64,000 nt of DNA from Macrotis lagotis (taxonomy: Eukaryota; Chordata; Mammalia; Peramelemorphia; Peramelidae). Within the stretch, counting starts at the first letter, position 1. Every line of letters starts with the position of its first letter. The translations under genes were made by a program, and so were the position numbers. Under the pieces are notes generated by a model. That model worked only from the letters and a program-made list of their open reading frames with translations, was not told where the DNA came from and made no database searches. Of this stretch, positions 62,481 through 64,000 are shown piece after piece. The stretch covers positions 162,799,051 through 162,863,050 of the forward strand of contig NC_133666.1 of the NCBI RefSeq assembly GCF_037893015.1, given 5' to 3'.

Positions 62481-62684
62481 TTTTTTAAATGACAGAAAGT
62501 TTCTGAGCAACTCCTATTCCAAAAAGGCAAATTAGAAGCAGAAACTATCACCTTAATCTATTTCATATTCCTAAATAACCATTGATCTTTTTTTTTTATC
62601 TGAATCAGAAATTTAGTTTCTGCTTAAGTACATAATGATTTAAAAATGGATACATCTTCTACATTTGCTCAACTATAAGTTATA

Positions 62685-63480
62685 ATAGAATAATAGACTT
62701 TTGGAGTTGGAAAGGAACCAAAAGAGACCTAATAACCACCACTTGTTGCACGCATACAAAAAATTTGAAAAATAACAATAACATTAATCCTAAACATTCC
62801 TTATAAGTAGTCAACTTCCCTTTGTTTAAATATTTCTTTTTTTTTAGGTTTGTTTTTTTTTTTTTGCAAGGCAAATGGGGTTAAGTGGCTTGCCCAAGCC
62901 CACACAGCTAGGTAATTATTAAATGTCTGAGACTGGATTTGAACCCAGGTAGTCCTGACTCCAAGGCCAGTGCTTTATCCACTATGCCACCTAGCCACCC
63001 CTGTTTAAATATTTCTAATGAAGAGGAAGACTCTACCTAGCAAAGCAGTACTACAGGAATAAGCAGAACTCTTCTAATTCTTCAGCAACAGAATAGTCCT
63101 TCAGATACTCAAAATAAACTTTGATATCCTTCCTATCCTACATTTCTGTCAAATGATACTTGTTTGAGCAGGAGAGACCCTTGTGGTTATTTTCTTAACA
63201 CATAAGACAGTTTAACAAAGTCGTTCCTTTGTGGTGATCAACCCTAAACACATCTCTTGAGATGTGATCTGATCATGGCAAGGTACATTAGCACTATCAC
63301 CTTTGTTTTTTAATTGGAAGTTACACCTTAATGCTTTTCAAGATAGCATGAGATTTTTCAGATGCTGTCACACTGCTGATTCTTATTAAACTTGCAGTTC
63401 ACAAATGCTTCCAGTTTTTTTTTTAATTCTCATCTAATCATGGCTTCCCCACAATTAAATATCATAAGATGACACTTTAT
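62685..63480 (+). mobile_element. L3/CR1-type LINE fragment with SINE inserted
   Basis: 'gatgtgatctgatcatggcaaggtacattagcactatcacc', 'aagatagcatgagatttttcagatgctgtcacactgctgattcttattaaacttgcagttcac' follow the 3' region of L3/CR1 copies. The left end may instead be a MIR-type piece ('ttttggagttggaaaggaacc'). Confidence 0.5.
62838..63001 (-). mobile_element. Marsupial SINE
   Basis: Complete and reversed. Perfect target duplication TGTTTAAATATTTCT at 62823-62837 and 63002-63016. Confidence 0.97.
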
Positions 63481-64000
63481 AATACTAGTTGAATAAAACA
63501 ATCCAATCTTAGAGAGTAATTTCAATCCTAGGACTATGTAATCTGGAAAACAGGTTTTGAATCAGATTCATGGGAAATTGAATACTAATCCAAATTCATT
63601 ATTTAATTCATCCATGACAAACTTTGCAAACACCATCTACTATTCAAACAAATAATCCAAGCAATCACTTGAATAACACTCTTCCTTAAACTCAGTGTCA
63701 TTTTATCTTGCTAAAAGCAATCCAAATTCTTGCATGTGACTGAAAAATGTCACTATGTGAAGAATCCTACTCATGCCCTAGTCTGAATGCTACCTACAAT
63801 GGACAGTTATTTGAGAGGCCGCAAGGCAATTTCATGAAAATCTTCCCAGGAAGCATAGTCTGCTATTTTATATACCTTTAAAGAATAAAGTTCTTCAGCC
63901 ATGAAAAAAATGTGTGTATATGTCATTACCAGTAGTACCTTAGCATTCTGAAAGTCATTCCCTAAATGCAATGAGGTCTGCTTTAAAACATAACAAAACA
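63481..64000. other. Unique stretch, nothing recognised
   Basis: No gene, RNA or repeat assigned up to the end of the window. Confidence 0.45.

Overview
The window looks like marsupial genomic DNA. I favour an opossum-type (didelphid) genome, but the species is not settled by sequence reading alone. The reason is the dense set of a tRNA-derived SINE with the marsupial signature (GGGGCAGCTAGGTGG head, GTTCAAATC B box, TTGCCTTGCAAAAA tail), together with LINE-1, ORF1-only HAL1-type, RTE/BovB-like, L2 and L3/CR1-type elements. The DNA is AT-rich and looks like a gene desert: I found no intact host protein-coding gene, no rRNA or tRNA gene and no CRISPR. Almost every open frame above 60 codons is a chance frame in AT-rich DNA or a remnant of a transposable element.

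Layout. 1-10.09 kb: AT-rich unique DNA with old MIR, L2, L3/CR1 and another non-LTR LINE, plus two young SINEs with clean target-site duplications. 10.09-22.99 kb: a minus-strand LINE-1 split by an 8.9 kb class II (betaretrovirus-like) endogenous retrovirus at 10272-19146. The provirus was itself invaded by a second LINE-1 (11.83-14.34 kb) and two SINEs. 23-29 kb: mostly unique DNA with old LINE and SINE pieces. 29.03-35.3 kb: a long, decayed minus-strand LINE-1. 35.5-38.1 kb: LINE-1 ends and SINEs. 38.1-42.65 kb: unique DNA, an RTE LINE and its partner SINE. 42.66-45.47 kb: an ORF1-only HAL1-type element. 46.3-46.85 kb: a probable solo LTR. 47.2-50 kb: an old minus-strand L1/HAL1 carrying nested insertions. 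50-57 kb: unique DNA, a compound microsatellite, LINE-1 ends in inverted orientation and SINEs. 57.9-59.5 kb: an L2 copy carrying a dimeric SINE. 59.87-62.48 kb: an internally deleted L1/HAL1 relative. 62.7-63.5 kb: an L3/CR1-type piece with a young SINE.

Most notable: between its two LTRs the provirus has retroviral gag, protease and the first codons of reverse transcriptase. It then switches, in one open frame, into a stretch of C2H2 (Krueppel-type) zinc fingers. About nine degenerate fingers follow, then about 1.26 kb of unassigned sequence. Viral sequence resumes only at the integrase C-terminus. The simplest reading is a retrovirus that captured a host zinc-finger transcript in place of most of pol. 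The 5' junction falls at a TGEK codon run common to the viral frame and the zinc-finger linker. A later insertion or rearrangement is the alternative. The whole locus is decayed by stops and frameshifts, and nothing in it should be read as functional.
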